Shown here: positions 1 to 9,844 of the stretch, piece by piece | How the letters are laid out: the number at the start of each line of letters is the position of its first letter | How positions within the stretch are numbered: position 1 is the first letter of the stretch | From: Erodium maritimum | Taxonomy: Eukaryota; Streptophyta; Magnoliopsida; Geraniales; Geraniaceae | Direction: 5' to 3' | Assembly (NCBI GenBank): GCA_963921825.1 | Contig: OY997593.1 | Span: 45,399,111-45,463,110, forward strand | Length of the DNA stretch: 64,000 nt | Notes under the pieces: model-generated | Told to the model about the DNA's origin: nothing | Databases searched by the model: none | Seen by the model: the letters and a program-made list of their open reading frames with translations, nothing else | Program-made: the position numbers and the translations under genes

Positions 1-1235
1 TGATCTTAGATCAATCTTGGAGAAGCAGGTTGCTCCTCTCAATTGATCGAACACGTCATCGATCCTCGGCATCGGGTAGTGGTTCTTCACCGTCACTCAG
101 TTCAGCTTCCGGTAATCGATGCACATCCTCAAGGCACCACCCTTCTTCTTTACGAAGAGGGCGGGTGCTCCCCACGGTGAAACACTAGGGCGGATGAAAC
201 CCTTCTCCTGCAACTCTTCAAGTTGTCGCTTCAACTCGACTAACTCAGCTGGTGCAAACCGATAAGGTGTCATCGAGATTGGCGCGGTGCCTGGGATCAA
301 GTCGATCCGGAACTCTATCTCGCGCGCCGACGGTAAACCTGATAGTTCCTCCGGGAACACGTCCGGAAACTCACAAACTACTCTCGGTAGGTCTCTGCCA
401 CTCTGCACCACCTCTGACTCCACTCCCGTAGTCAAAGCGGATAGAAGGACTTCGCTCTTACTACCCAAAACACAAGTAATAACTCTGTCACATGACCTCA
501 CCGCACCTGACGTCGAAAGCAATCGATCGTCGTCCGATACCTCGCAAGCCAGTCCATCCCTAAGATCACGTCGAAAGCAGTCATCTCCAGAATGAGTAAG
601 TCACCAACGAAGGGGCAGTCTGCCACTCGAACCTCACAATCTCGACAAAAAGTATTCAGCACTACCTCCCCCGTAACCGGGGTCTCAAGACACAAAGGTC
701 TACTAAGGAACTCCACACTCAAACCCAAAGAACGAGCAAAAGAGGTAGAAATAAACGAATAGGAAGCACCAGTGTCGAACAGAAAAGACGCCCACGAATT
801 AAACAGTAAACACGTACCCTGTGTAGCCTCATGGTCGGTGTACTGTCCCTCAGCTCTAGCATCTGTGACTGCATAAACTCGGTCGTGCCGTGCCGGCGGC
901 CCTCCTCTCGGTGGTGGTGGTAGTGCCACCTACTGCTGAGGCCTAGCCTGGTGTCTCGGGGCTACCGCTCCCGCCTCCTGACGCAGAGCTCTCTGCGGCT
1001 GTGCCTATCGTGCCTGACGAGGCTGTGCCTGCTGGGGCCTCGGTGGAGGTACAGCTCCAACCCGATCGAGACAAGTGAAAGCAATGTGCCCCTATCGGCC
1101 GCACTGGTAACAAGTCCGATCATCAACACGCTGCCTCTCACCAAACCCATGTGGACGATCCATCTGCCGCTCTGCGAGTCCACTGCTCCTCGGGCAGTCG
1201 CGGACCAAGTGTCCCTACTGTCTGCATAGTGGGCA
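1..1235 (-). pseudogene. Ty3/gypsy gag-pol fragment (zinc knuckles, protease, start of reverse transcriptase), decayed
   Basis: Read on the minus strand, two CX2CX4HX4C gag knuckles lie near 1220-1080. An aspartic protease follows at about 929-498, with the active site FDTGAS and the later motif VILGMDWL. The start of a gypsy reverse transcriptase ([11 protein letters not shown]..., then [15 protein letters not shown] and MCIDYRKLN) lies at 522-97. The rest of pol is beyond the left edge. The reading frame carries three in-frame TAG codons (complement of 1215-1217, 1092-1094 and 930-932) and shifts frame near 498-522 between protease and reverse transcriptase, so this copy is dead. The order protease then reverse transcriptase, and the [14 protein letters not shown] linker, are typical of plant chromovirus-like gypsy elements; that lineage call is inference. 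Confidence 0.85.
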
Positions 1236-2130
1236 GAACTGTATCGAACCAGTCCAGGTTCTTCCCCTTTCTTCCCCAGCTCGAGTTTCATGAAAATCAA
1301 ATCAAAAACCACATTTCCAAGTCCTTCTAACTCCAAAATGTTCATCCAAAGTTACCCAACATCAACACCCTCAATGGGTTCATCAAAACTTCAACCAAAA
1401 CAGAATCCAAACAACCTACTTCACTACTTCTTCTCCAAGTAACAACCACAAAGCTAGTTCTTCAACTTTAAGCCAAAAACCCACAAATCCCATAGATTAA
1501 AAGTGGATGGAATGAGAAGTTTAGAGCATCCATACCTTGATGATGTGTAGGAGATGAAGCTAGCAAGCTTAGGAAGGAGAAATGGTGGAAAGATGAGCCA
1601 AAAATCTCCTCTTTGCTCTCTTTCTTCTTGCTCAAGCCAAGAGCTTCTCTCTTCTCTCCCTTTAGAATTTCTCAGCTGCAAAATGAGGGGAAAAATGCTG
1701 AATTTGTGTCCGACAAATGCCTTAAATGACCTACAAGCTAAATGACCAAAAGCCCCTTGCTAGTTTTATCCTTTTAGAGCCTTCTAGGGAGGGTCAAGAG
1801 GTCATTTCAACTCCTTTTCTTCTCATCCAAGCCTCCAATTCCATATGGCGTTGTGGGAGCCACTTTAAATTATTAGAAATCCAGCAGTCCAATTTTAGTC
1901 GGGAAAGTCGATATAAAGACCAAGTTTGACCAGAAATTGACAGTTACAAAATTACAGTCAAACTGAAGGAAATGACCCAACTAAGCTAACCGTGATGACG
2001 GCTAAGCTTTTGGGGCTCCGGAAATGTCCCGAATGACTTCCTGAGTCTTCGGTTGACTTTTTTCGGCCAAAAGTCAAACTTTGTTAGAATTCGCCGGCCC
2101 TACCGGGATCGACCGGGGGCGGTTCTTACA
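1236..2130 (-). repeat. 5' LTR and leader remnant of the gypsy element
   Basis: The right edge at 2130 reads TGTAAGAACCGCC on the minus strand, a TG start typical of plant gypsy LTRs. It sits directly against copia LTR sequence that resumes at 2131. No primer-binding site or N-terminal gag could be found between this LTR-like sequence and the zinc knuckles, so an internal deletion with a junction near 1240-1290 is likely. The inner LTR limit is therefore uncertain. Confidence 0.6.
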
Positions 2131-2406
2131 CAGACTCTGGAATCTCATTCCAATGACTAACAGAACGTAAGCCATAAAGAGCCATCTTTCATACTAGGCG
2201 CTTCTAGTGAAGCTTTGTTGACTAGGGACCCATCGAGTGTGATCTATCTCGATTTATGGTTCTATTCGCATGGTGGGCATAGATCAGAGCACACATCGAT
2301 ATATTACTCCAACACATAAGTAGTATAAAGCCGTTTTAATTTTATTGCTAATGATGATATATACATTTGGACATTTAGGATTGAACTACGGGCACTAAGA
2401 CTAACA
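2131..2406 (-). repeat. 3' LTR fragment of old copia copy B
   Basis: This piece matches the last 276 bases (in plus orientation) of the complete copia LTRs at 2582-4257 and 16404-18091, and ends in the same ACTAACA terminus. It is cut at its left end by the gypsy insertion, so the rest of the LTR lies beyond the window edge. Small differences from the copy A LTR show it is the older copy. Confidence 0.85.
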
Positions 2407-2581
2407 ATCTCCCACTTTCCCTAGTTCCAATCTAAACTCCAATATGTCCCCATCGACTTTACATGTCTAACATGTTTAGGCAGTGATAGTGCCTTAGTCA
2501 AAGGGTTGGCTATGTTATCATCCGTTGCAATATATGTTATCTTCACTTCATCTCGGTTCAGTATTTCTCTGATGAGGTGGA
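2407..2581 (-). pseudogene. Copia copy B, RNase H C-terminal end
   Basis: The translation matches the last residues of copy A's RNase H ORF (HLIREILNR, then a close match to VKITYIATDDNIADPLTKALSLPKH). It is interrupted at 2581 by insertion of copia copy A and resumes at 11521. The five bases GTGGA before the break recur after the inserted element, so this is one reading frame split by a nested insertion. Confidence 0.8.
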
Positions 2582-4257
2582 TGTTGGGTCTCGATGGAGG
2601 GTATGAACACATACTTGCAGCGGAAATAACTCGAGACCATGTCATAGAACACTACCAAATATTAGATACACAAGAGAATAAACAATATGGATGTTTCCTT
2701 ACCAACTAGTTCAAGAAAAGGAAGAGAACACCAAAGAAACGATGATCGGCTTGAGTCTCCAAGACGCCTACGTATCCAAATGGAATCAAAGCCACGTAGT
2801 TCTTCTTTAGATGACTCAAGAACACAACAAGAGGGGGGAAAAGTGCCAAACTCGAAATTGTAGTGTGAGAGGGAGAGAAGTTGTGTTTCTATTCTTGTCT
2901 TGTGATTTGTTGTAGGAAAAAGATGACTTAAACCATCAACAACCATCAAGGACAAGTAAGGTGTGAAGCATGGTGTGAAGTAAGACAAGCATGGTGCTAA
3001 GTATGGCAAGACAAGATGGGTTAGGTGGTGAATCACCAACACCTTAATCCTTGTCTTGCTTACTTAGTACTAATTAATCAAGACTTGATTAATTAGTTCC
3101 ATGGGCCTTGGTTGCATGGGCCTTTCATGGGCCTCTTGGAACATGGCCCATGGCCATTCCCAACGAGGTCCCGTGACGTGCTCATCGCCTCCAAGCCTTC
3201 CATACCGGAAATGTCCAACATTATCCGACGCGATCAATCCCAAGACTCCAAGCCTTGTCTTGATCCGTAATGTCCTATTCACTTACGGGCACATGACCCA
3301 AAACCCAGTTTTGGTCATGTCCCGAGACAACTCTCTTTTGGCCATTCTCCATAAATGTGTCAATGAGTTTCATCCTTCGGTGTGACCCTTAGGTCTATGC
3401 ATGTCGATAGATCAACGTAAAATCCCATTTTACTTGATCCTATATAAGTGGCAACTAACGAGACTTTAGTATTGCCTGACACTACATAGCGAATCGAACC
3501 AATCGATTCTAACCTTTCCGTCCTCCCTGTCATTATCCTTTTATCTCCGATATCCTGATTGAGATAAGGCATAGAGCCGTCATCCTTATTATTCTCAATC
3601 ACTGTTCCTTGATATGTGAGATGACTGAATATATGATACCTAGTATCATGTGCATGGCCATGCTATTCTTTCAGTCACTCTCGATCAAGCGGCCGAGAAC
3701 CGATATCTTTCCCATACCTCAGTATGAGGGATAAATCCCTTAGCCGTCTTTCGTGTCACTCATGCAACCCGTCCCCAAGCCAATCCTGGCCGTTATGGAA
3801 GCCCTGTTACGGACAACGTTAGGCTCAGGTCAAACTTAGTTGTTGACTGCATAGTGATCACAAAGACTCCTTGGTCTAAGGATACATGACAAGCTACGAC
3901 ACTGAATATGTTAATGACTCAATCTATGGCACATATTCAGGGCGGGTCGTCCAATATCATGTCCCACATGATATCTATGATCAGACTCCGGAATCCCATT
4001 CCAATGACTAACAGAACGTAAGCCATGAAGAGCCATCTTTCATACTAGTCGCTTCTAGTGAAGCTTTATTGACTAGGGACCCATCGAGTGTGATCCATCT
4101 CGATCTATGGTTCTATTCGCATGGTGGGCATAGATCAGAAATCACATCGATATATTACTCCAACACATAAGTAATAGAAAGCCGCTTTAATCTTATTGCT
4201 AATGATGATATATACATTTGGACATTTATGATTGAACTACGGGCACTAAGACTAACA
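2582..4257 (-). repeat. 3' LTR of copia copy A
   Basis: 1676 bp, TGTTGGG...ACTAACA in plus orientation. It has the same length as the LTR at 9845-11520 and every ORF read inside the two is identical, indicating very recent insertion. On the minus strand a purine tract (AAGTGGGAGAT) abuts its start. Confidence 0.95.
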
Positions 4258-4271
4258 ATCTCCCACTTGCC

Positions 4272-5594
4272 CTAGCTCCAATCTAAACTCCAATCTATTC
4301 CCATTGACCTTACATGCCTCTCATGTTTAGGCAACGATAGTGCCTTAGTCAACGGGTCGGCTATGTTATCATCAGTTGCAATATAGGTGATCTTCACATC
4401 GCCTCGGTTCAGTATCTCTCTGATGAGGTGATATCGCCGCAGTACATGTTTGGATTTGTTATGCGATCTGGGCTCTTTAGCTTGCGCAATAGCCCCTGTG
4501 TTGTCGCAAAATAGGTTCACCGGGCTGGATGGGTTTTTGATTACACCCAACCCTGCCGTGAACTTCCTAATCCACACAGCCTCCTTGGCCGCCTCTGCAG
4601 CCGCTATGTACTCGGCCTCTGTCGTGGAGTCAGCGACGGTGTCTTGCTTCACGCTCTTCCAGCTGAAAGCTCCGCCATTCAGCGTGAACACATATCCTGA
4701 CTGACTTCTAAAGTCATCTGGATCTGTCTGGAAACTAGCGTCTACATATCCATTAACAACTAGTTCAGAATCATCTTTTCCCCCGTACACTAGAAACGCG
4801 TCCTTAGTTCTTCTCAAATATTTGAGAATCGCTTTGACCGCTATCCAGTGTTCCTCACCAGGGTTAGACTGATGTCTGCTGGTACAACTCAAGGCATATG
4901 AGACATCCGGTCTCGTGCATATCATGGAATACATGATCGATCCTACCGCCGAAGCGTATGGGATTCGCATCATTCTTTTCAGCTCATCAGGTGTCTTAGG
5001 ACACTGAGTCTTGTTGAGATGAACGCCATGACGTGCGGGTAAGAGTCCTTTCTTGGAATCAAGCATTGAGAACCTACTCAATACCTTGTTCACATAGGTG
5101 CTTTGACTTAAACCCAAGACCCTCTTGGTGCGATCTCTATATATCTTAATCCCTAAGATATAAGCAGCATCGCCTAAGTCCTTCATTGAGAAACACTTCC
5201 CTAACCAAGCTTTAGTCTCGTGCAAGGTTGGGATGTCGTTTCCAATGAGTAGTATGTCATCGACATACAACACCAGAAAGGTAATCATACCCCCATTTGC
5301 CTTCTTGTAAACGCAAGGTTCATCTTCATTCTTGATAAAGCCAAATCCAATTACAGCTTCATCAAAACGAAGGTTCCAACTCCGAGAAGCTTGTTTCAAT
5401 CCATAAATGGATTTCAACAACTTACAAATCTTTCCCTTATTCTTCGGATCGACAAAACCTTCGGGTTGAGACATATAAACGTCCTCCGACAAATTTCCGT
5501 TTAGGAAAGCGGTTTTGACATCCATTTGCCATATCTCGTAATCGTGATATGCAGCTATGGCAAGAAGAATTCGGATAGATTTGACCATAGCCAC
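4272..5594 (-). CDS. Copia copy A pol: reverse transcriptase and RNase H segment
   Basis: A 440-residue open frame on the minus strand. It contains copia reverse-transcriptase landmarks (MDVKTAFLNG, GLKQASRSWN, the catalytic YVDDILL near residue 110) and then RNase H, with DASFQTD, the TTEAEYIAAAEAAKEAVW signature and CDNTGAI. In the element it is the C-terminal part of one gag-pol polyprotein, used to copy element RNA into DNA in cytoplasmic particles. Its first Met lies inside reverse transcriptase, so it is not a natural start. The upstream frame (5555-8296) overlaps it in a different register, and the two together span the reverse transcriptase. The break fits loss of a single base in a short C run near 5596; programmed frameshifting is less likely because plant copia elements normally encode a single frame. 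Confidence 0.9.
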   Translation of the reverse strand: MAMVKSIRILLAIAAYHDYEIWQMDVKTAFLNGNLSEDVYMSQPEGFVDPKNKGKICKLLKSIYGLKQASRSWNLRFDEAVIGFGFIKNEDEPCVYKKANGGMITFLVLYVDDILLIGNDIPTLHETKAWLGKCFSMKDLGDAAYILGIKIYRDRTKRVLGLSQSTYVNKVLSRFSMLDSKKGLLPARHGVHLNKTQCPKTPDELKRMMRIPYASAVGSIMYSMICTRPDVSYALSCTSRHQSNPGEEHWIAVKAILKYLRRTKDAFLVYGGKDDSELVVNGYVDASFQTDPDDFRSQSGYVFTLNGGAFSWKSVKQDTVADSTTEAEYIAAAEAAKEAVWIRKFTAGLGVIKNPSSPVNLFCDNTGAIAQAKEPRSHNKSKHVLRRYHLIREILNRGDVKITYIATDDNIADPLTKALSLPKHERHVRSMGIDWSLDWS

Positions 5595-8296
5595 TGGGAA
5601 AAGGTTTCCTCATAGTCAATCCCTTGGATCTGCCTATAACCTTTCGCCACCAGTCGGGCTTTGTAGGTCTGAGGGTTGCCTTCCATGTCCATCTTCACCT
5701 TGAAGATCCATTTGCATCCGATGGTTCTTACACCACCGATGGGATCAACCAGTTCCCAGACTTGGTTGTCCGACATGGATTGCATTTCCTCCCTCATGGC
5801 TCCCAGCCATAACTCAGAGTCGGGTCCGTCCACAGCTTCCTGAAATGTAGCTGGATCATCGTGATCCACCACAAGCTCACCGTCACCTCCAGACACAAAG
5901 TAACCATATCTCGGAGGTGGACGACTAACCCTTTCAGATCGCCTTGGACCTTCTGGAATTGTTGCAGGAACTGGTCCTTGCTCTACGACCATCTCAGGCT
6001 CTTCTACAGGGTTGTCCAGTGGATCAGTTGGATCTGTACCACCCTGAATTTCTTCTAGATGTACAACCCTCCCACTGACGTCTTTGGAAATAAACTCCCT
6101 TTCCATAAAGACCCCACCCCGAGCGACGAACACCGTGTTCTCGCTGGGTTTGTAGAAGTAGTACCCCATTGTTTCTTTGGGATACCCAACGAAGGTGCAT
6201 TTATCAGATCTTGGTTCGAGCTTAGTCGGAACTAAACGTTTCACATAAGCCTCGCAACCCCAAATCTTTAGGAAGGACAAAACGGGCTTTCTCCCGCGCC
6301 ATTTCTCAAATGGTGTCCCTTCCACAGCCTTCGTCGGAGCCCGATTCAAAATGAATGCGGCCGTCTCCAGAGCATAACCCCAGAAAGAGATTGGGAGATC
6401 AGTCCCACTAATCATGGACCGGACCATATCCAATAAAGTCCGATTTCTCCGTTCGGACACACCATTCAATTGTGGTGTTCCGGGAGGAGTCCATTCCGAA
6501 AGGATCCCACTTTCTGCTAGATGATCTAAAAACTCTGTGGTCAAGTATTCTCCACCTCGATCTGATCGAAGTGCTTTAATACTTTTCCCGAGCTGGTTTT
6601 CTACTTCCGTCTTAAACTCTTTGAATTTATCAAAAGCTTCAGACTTATGTCTCATCAAATAGACATAACCATATCTACTGAAGTCGTCAGTAAATGTGAT
6701 AAAGTAGCTAAAACCCCTCCTGGCAAGTGTGCTCATTGGTCCACACACATCCGAGTGTATTAGCCCCAATAAGTCACCCGCCCTTTCGCCGCGACCGATG
6801 AAGGGCGCTTTAGTCAGTTTTCCCATCAAACAAGATTCGCATCTATCAATCGAATGAAATTCGAATGGACTAAGAAGTCCACACTTGTGAAGTGTTGATA
6901 TGCGTTTCTCGTTTATGTGGCCTAAACGACAATGCCATAAAAGAGTTTGGTCTAAATCATTGGACTTAGACCTCTTGGTATTTACATTATATATAGAGCT
7001 TGAGGCGTTGTTATCCATATCCAATATGTACAATCCTCCAACCATTTTGGCGCTAGCATAAAATATATCATTGCATAAAATATTGAAAATCCCATTTCCA
7101 ACATCAAAATTGTATCCTTCCTTGTCCAACAAAGAAATAGATACAATATTCCTACTGAAAGTAGGTACACAATATACATTGTTCAAAACAAAAACTAGCC
7201 CACTTGGCAAAAGAAGACTTATGGATCCTACAGCAGTCGCCACAACTCTAGTCTTGTTGCCCACTCTGAGGTCCACCTCGTCCTTCTTCAAGCTTCTCCT
7301 ACCTTCCAGCCACTGCACATTAGTACAAATGTGAGATTCAGCCCCGGTATCCAATACCCATGAATCTTTGGAAGTAGTGAGATTTAGCTCTATAAAGAAA
7401 ATACCTGATGAAGGCACAGTCCCACCGCCCTTCTTCAGATCATCCAGAAACTTCCTGCAATCTTTCTTCCAGTGACCAGGCTGTTGACAGTAGAAGCAGA
7501 CATTCTCGACATCCTTCCCCTTCCTTGAGGACTCCCCGGTCCTAGGAGGGTTAGGACGCTTCGGATGCCTCATCTTTCCTGCCAAGTGCATAGGGGCCTT
7601 GCCCTTACCACTAACAGTTCCCTTATTCTTGAAACTGTTTCCCTGTCTGACCATCAGAACATCCTTGGATCCCTGATCCTTGACGTTCTTTTCAGCAGTT
7701 ACCAACATTCCATGCAACTCTGAAATGGTCTTGTCCATATCGTGCATATGATAGTTCATGACGAACGTAGCATATGAACGAGGAAGGGAACGCAGAACCA
7801 CATCCGCTGCCATCTCGTTCTCTATCTTAAGACCCAGTCGATTAAGATGTTCGAGATGCCCCTTCATCTTTAGGACATGAGGACCCACGGAGACTCCTGC
7901 TGACATTTTGCAGGAGAGAAGTTCATTAAGGACATTGTATCTCACGATACGTGCCCTTTCCTTGAACATACCCTTTATGATCCCCATCATAGTATAGGGG
8001 TCATCAGAGTACTCCATGAACTGGTCTTGGAGATCAGACTCCATGCAGCCCAGCATAATACATGCCACATCTATAGAATCGCTAAGGTGCTTTTGGTATG
8101 CATCCTTAACGGCCCTAATGGCATTATTAGCTGGCTCCTCAGGGATAGCCTGGTCTAGGACATATTCTTTGCGCTCGAATTTGAGGACTATCCTCAAGTT
8201 TCTGTCCCAGTCCAAGTAGTTTGTCCCACTTAGCTTGATCCTATCAAGAATGGTTTTTAGTGACAAACTACTATTGTTCGCTGAAGTACTTGCCAT
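5555..8296 (-). CDS. Copia copy A gag, protease, integrase and start of reverse transcriptase
   Basis: A 913-residue frame that starts with a natural Met. Domains in order: gag with the LSGTNYLDW motif (about residues 22-30); CCHC knuckle CFYCQQPGHWKKDC near 265; aspartic protease WVLDTGAESHIC near 312; integrase HHCC zinc domain (HCRLGHIN...CESC) near 455-495; integrase core with IHSDVCGPM near 510 and RSDRGGEYLTTEF near 575; reverse-transcriptase start GCKWIFKVK near 860. It forms capsid, processes the polyprotein and integrates cDNA. The frame is lost at its C-terminus inside reverse transcriptase, where the 440-residue frame takes over. No other stop interrupts gag, protease or integrase, which fits a very young copy. 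Confidence 0.93.
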   Translation of the reverse strand: MASTSANNSSLSLKTILDRIKLSGTNYLDWDRNLRIVLKFERKEYVLDQAIPEEPANNAIRAVKDAYQKHLSDSIDVACIMLGCMESDLQDQFMEYSDDPYTMMGIIKGMFKERARIVRYNVLNELLSCKMSAGVSVGPHVLKMKGHLEHLNRLGLKIENEMAADVVLRSLPRSYATFVMNYHMHDMDKTISELHGMLVTAEKNVKDQGSKDVLMVRQGNSFKNKGTVSGKGKAPMHLAGKMRHPKRPNPPRTGESSRKGKDVENVCFYCQQPGHWKKDCRKFLDDLKKGGGTVPSSGIFFIELNLTTSKDSWVLDTGAESHICTNVQWLEGRRSLKKDEVDLRVGNKTRVVATAVGSISLLLPSGLVFVLNNVYCVPTFSRNIVSISLLDKEGYNFDVGNGIFNILCNDIFYASAKMVGGLYILDMDNNASSSIYNVNTKRSKSNDLDQTLLWHCRLGHINEKRISTLHKCGLLSPFEFHSIDRCESCLMGKLTKAPFIGRGERAGDLLGLIHSDVCGPMSTLARRGFSYFITFTDDFSRYGYVYLMRHKSEAFDKFKEFKTEVENQLGKSIKALRSDRGGEYLTTEFLDHLAESGILSEWTPPGTPQLNGVSERRNRTLLDMVRSMISGTDLPISFWGYALETAAFILNRAPTKAVEGTPFEKWRGRKPVLSFLKIWGCEAYVKRLVPTKLEPRSDKCTFVGYPKETMGYYFYKPSENTVFVARGGVFMEREFISKDVSGRVVHLEEIQGGTDPTDPLDNPVEEPEMVVEQGPVPATIPEGPRRSERVSRPPPRYGYFVSGGDGELVVDHDDPATFQEAVDGPDSELWLGAMREEMQSMSDNQVWELVDPIGGVRTIGCKWIFKVKMDMEGNPQTYKARLVAKGYRQIQGIDYEETFSQWLWSNLSEFFLP

Positions 8297-9830
8297 TTGA
8301 TCTACACGACAAAAAAAATATAATCAGTAAACTGAATAAATTTTATGAAGATCAAGTTCAAACACCAACCAATTGATTCTAAACCTTTAGAACCTAAAAC
8401 CAAGATCCTTGATTCACCCGATTAAGCTGAACTAATGCTCACTACTTAATCGAGCTATGTAGGTAGGACTCCATCCAATCACATCCAATGTGACTCTTGG
8501 CTAGGGTATGTAATCATGTACACGGCTTACCCTATCTAATACCCTAGCTCAACCTCAGGCTGAGAATCGTAGTCGGGTCCACCAATTTTCAACTATGGCC
8601 CGTCACTATGTGGGTGCTCCGCTAATGCGCACGACACCTACACATGTCGTCCAAACCTACTACCCCGCTTTCCCATGGATGCTCCGCTAATGCGCACGAC
8701 ACCCATAGGACGGGGAGGTAGTAAGGTGTTGATAATTGGGAGGTATCGGACATGACCCGTTTTTACTTGTCCGGTTGTGTTTTAAACTTTTGGCACATCC
8801 TAGATGCGATGAGCACATCAACTACATTCCAAATGTAATGATGCCTCCAATTACATCCAATGTAATTCTTCCTTCGAACCCGTCAACTACATCCAATGTA
8901 ATGACGATTCTAAGGGCTCACAGACAATGATTAAAACCAATTTTATCTTTGCATGTGAGGTGATATGCTCGGTAAATTAAGTTAAGCATGCAATTCTAAA
9001 ACACATAGAAAAGATCATGCAAAAACTAAACCAAGCATAAAGCGTTAAATATGTACATAATAGCCCACTAAACTAACTCCCACTAGCTTCTTGAGCTCCA
9101 CCGACTCCAAGCCGATGTCAAAACCCGAGAAGCCACCAAATGACCTTTTCGCCCTTTCTTCGTCTTGAGTAAAATATTACAATTTAATACACGACTCGCA
9201 GGTCGGGAATTAATAAATATTACAAATAAGTGGTACGACGACCACACCTCGAAAAAATAATTACACGCTAACTCTAACGGCTCGCAGGCCGTGAAAAGCG
9301 ATAAATAATTAAATCAAACTCGGGGCTATTATGTACACCATGCCAACATCACATCACACATCGTGTTATCAAACAAGCATGTTATCAAACATCATGTGAT
9401 TTTCCGGTTTTAATTAATTGCCAAGTTTCGAAAATTTTTGATACTCGGTTTATCGAAACCGTTCAAAATTGAAACTTTTGAACATTTGATTTTTGAGTTC
9501 ATCAAGACGGTTCCAAACTCGTCATGACTAACAAAACGGTTTAGCTCGGCATATTGACCATCCAATGGTCATGCTTGGCCTAGCTCCGTCCAACGGAGCC
9601 CCGTTCGGTCCCGGTTTCGGCTCCCCGAGAGTCCCGCTCCCGAGACCCGAAAAATCAAATTTTTTTCAAAAATTCCAGATTTGATAAACTTTTCAAAAAT
9701 TCATTTTTCATGCATTAAACCCATAAACAAGAATTTAAAACATGTTATCAAACAATTTAGCAAATTAACATGCAAAACCGAAACTAGCAAGCAAAACCGA
9801 AAGTTCTCTTGTGAATCCCGAAGGTAGCAC
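8297..9830 (-). other. Long 5' leader of copia copy A
   Basis: About 1.5 kb separate the primer-binding site from the gag start. No credible ORF is present. The region holds repeated phrases: GCTCCGCTAATGCGCACGAC occurs twice around 8615-8705, and ACATCCAATGTAAT-type near-palindromes recur around 8825-8905. The same leader is kept in copy B (14851-16389), so it is a family trait and not a secondary insertion. Confidence 0.7.
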
Positions 9831-9843
9831 GGCTCTGATACCA
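9831..9843 (-). other. Primer-binding site (tRNA-iMet) of copia copy A
   Basis: The minus strand reads TGGTATCAGAGCC one base after the 5' LTR end. This is the classic complement of the initiator-methionine tRNA 3' end used by most plant copia elements. Confidence 0.92.
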
Positions 9844-9844
9844 C

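Noticed and set aside
962-1345. 127-codon ORF in the gypsy leader
   Set aside because: A shadow frame; the true gag knuckles are read in the neighbouring frame.
3101-3385. A 94-codon plus-strand ORF repeated in every copia LTR (also at 10364, 16935 and 57624)
   Set aside because: It is antisense to the element and is preserved only because the LTRs are similar. The protein has no domain and the frame changes follow the LTR differences.
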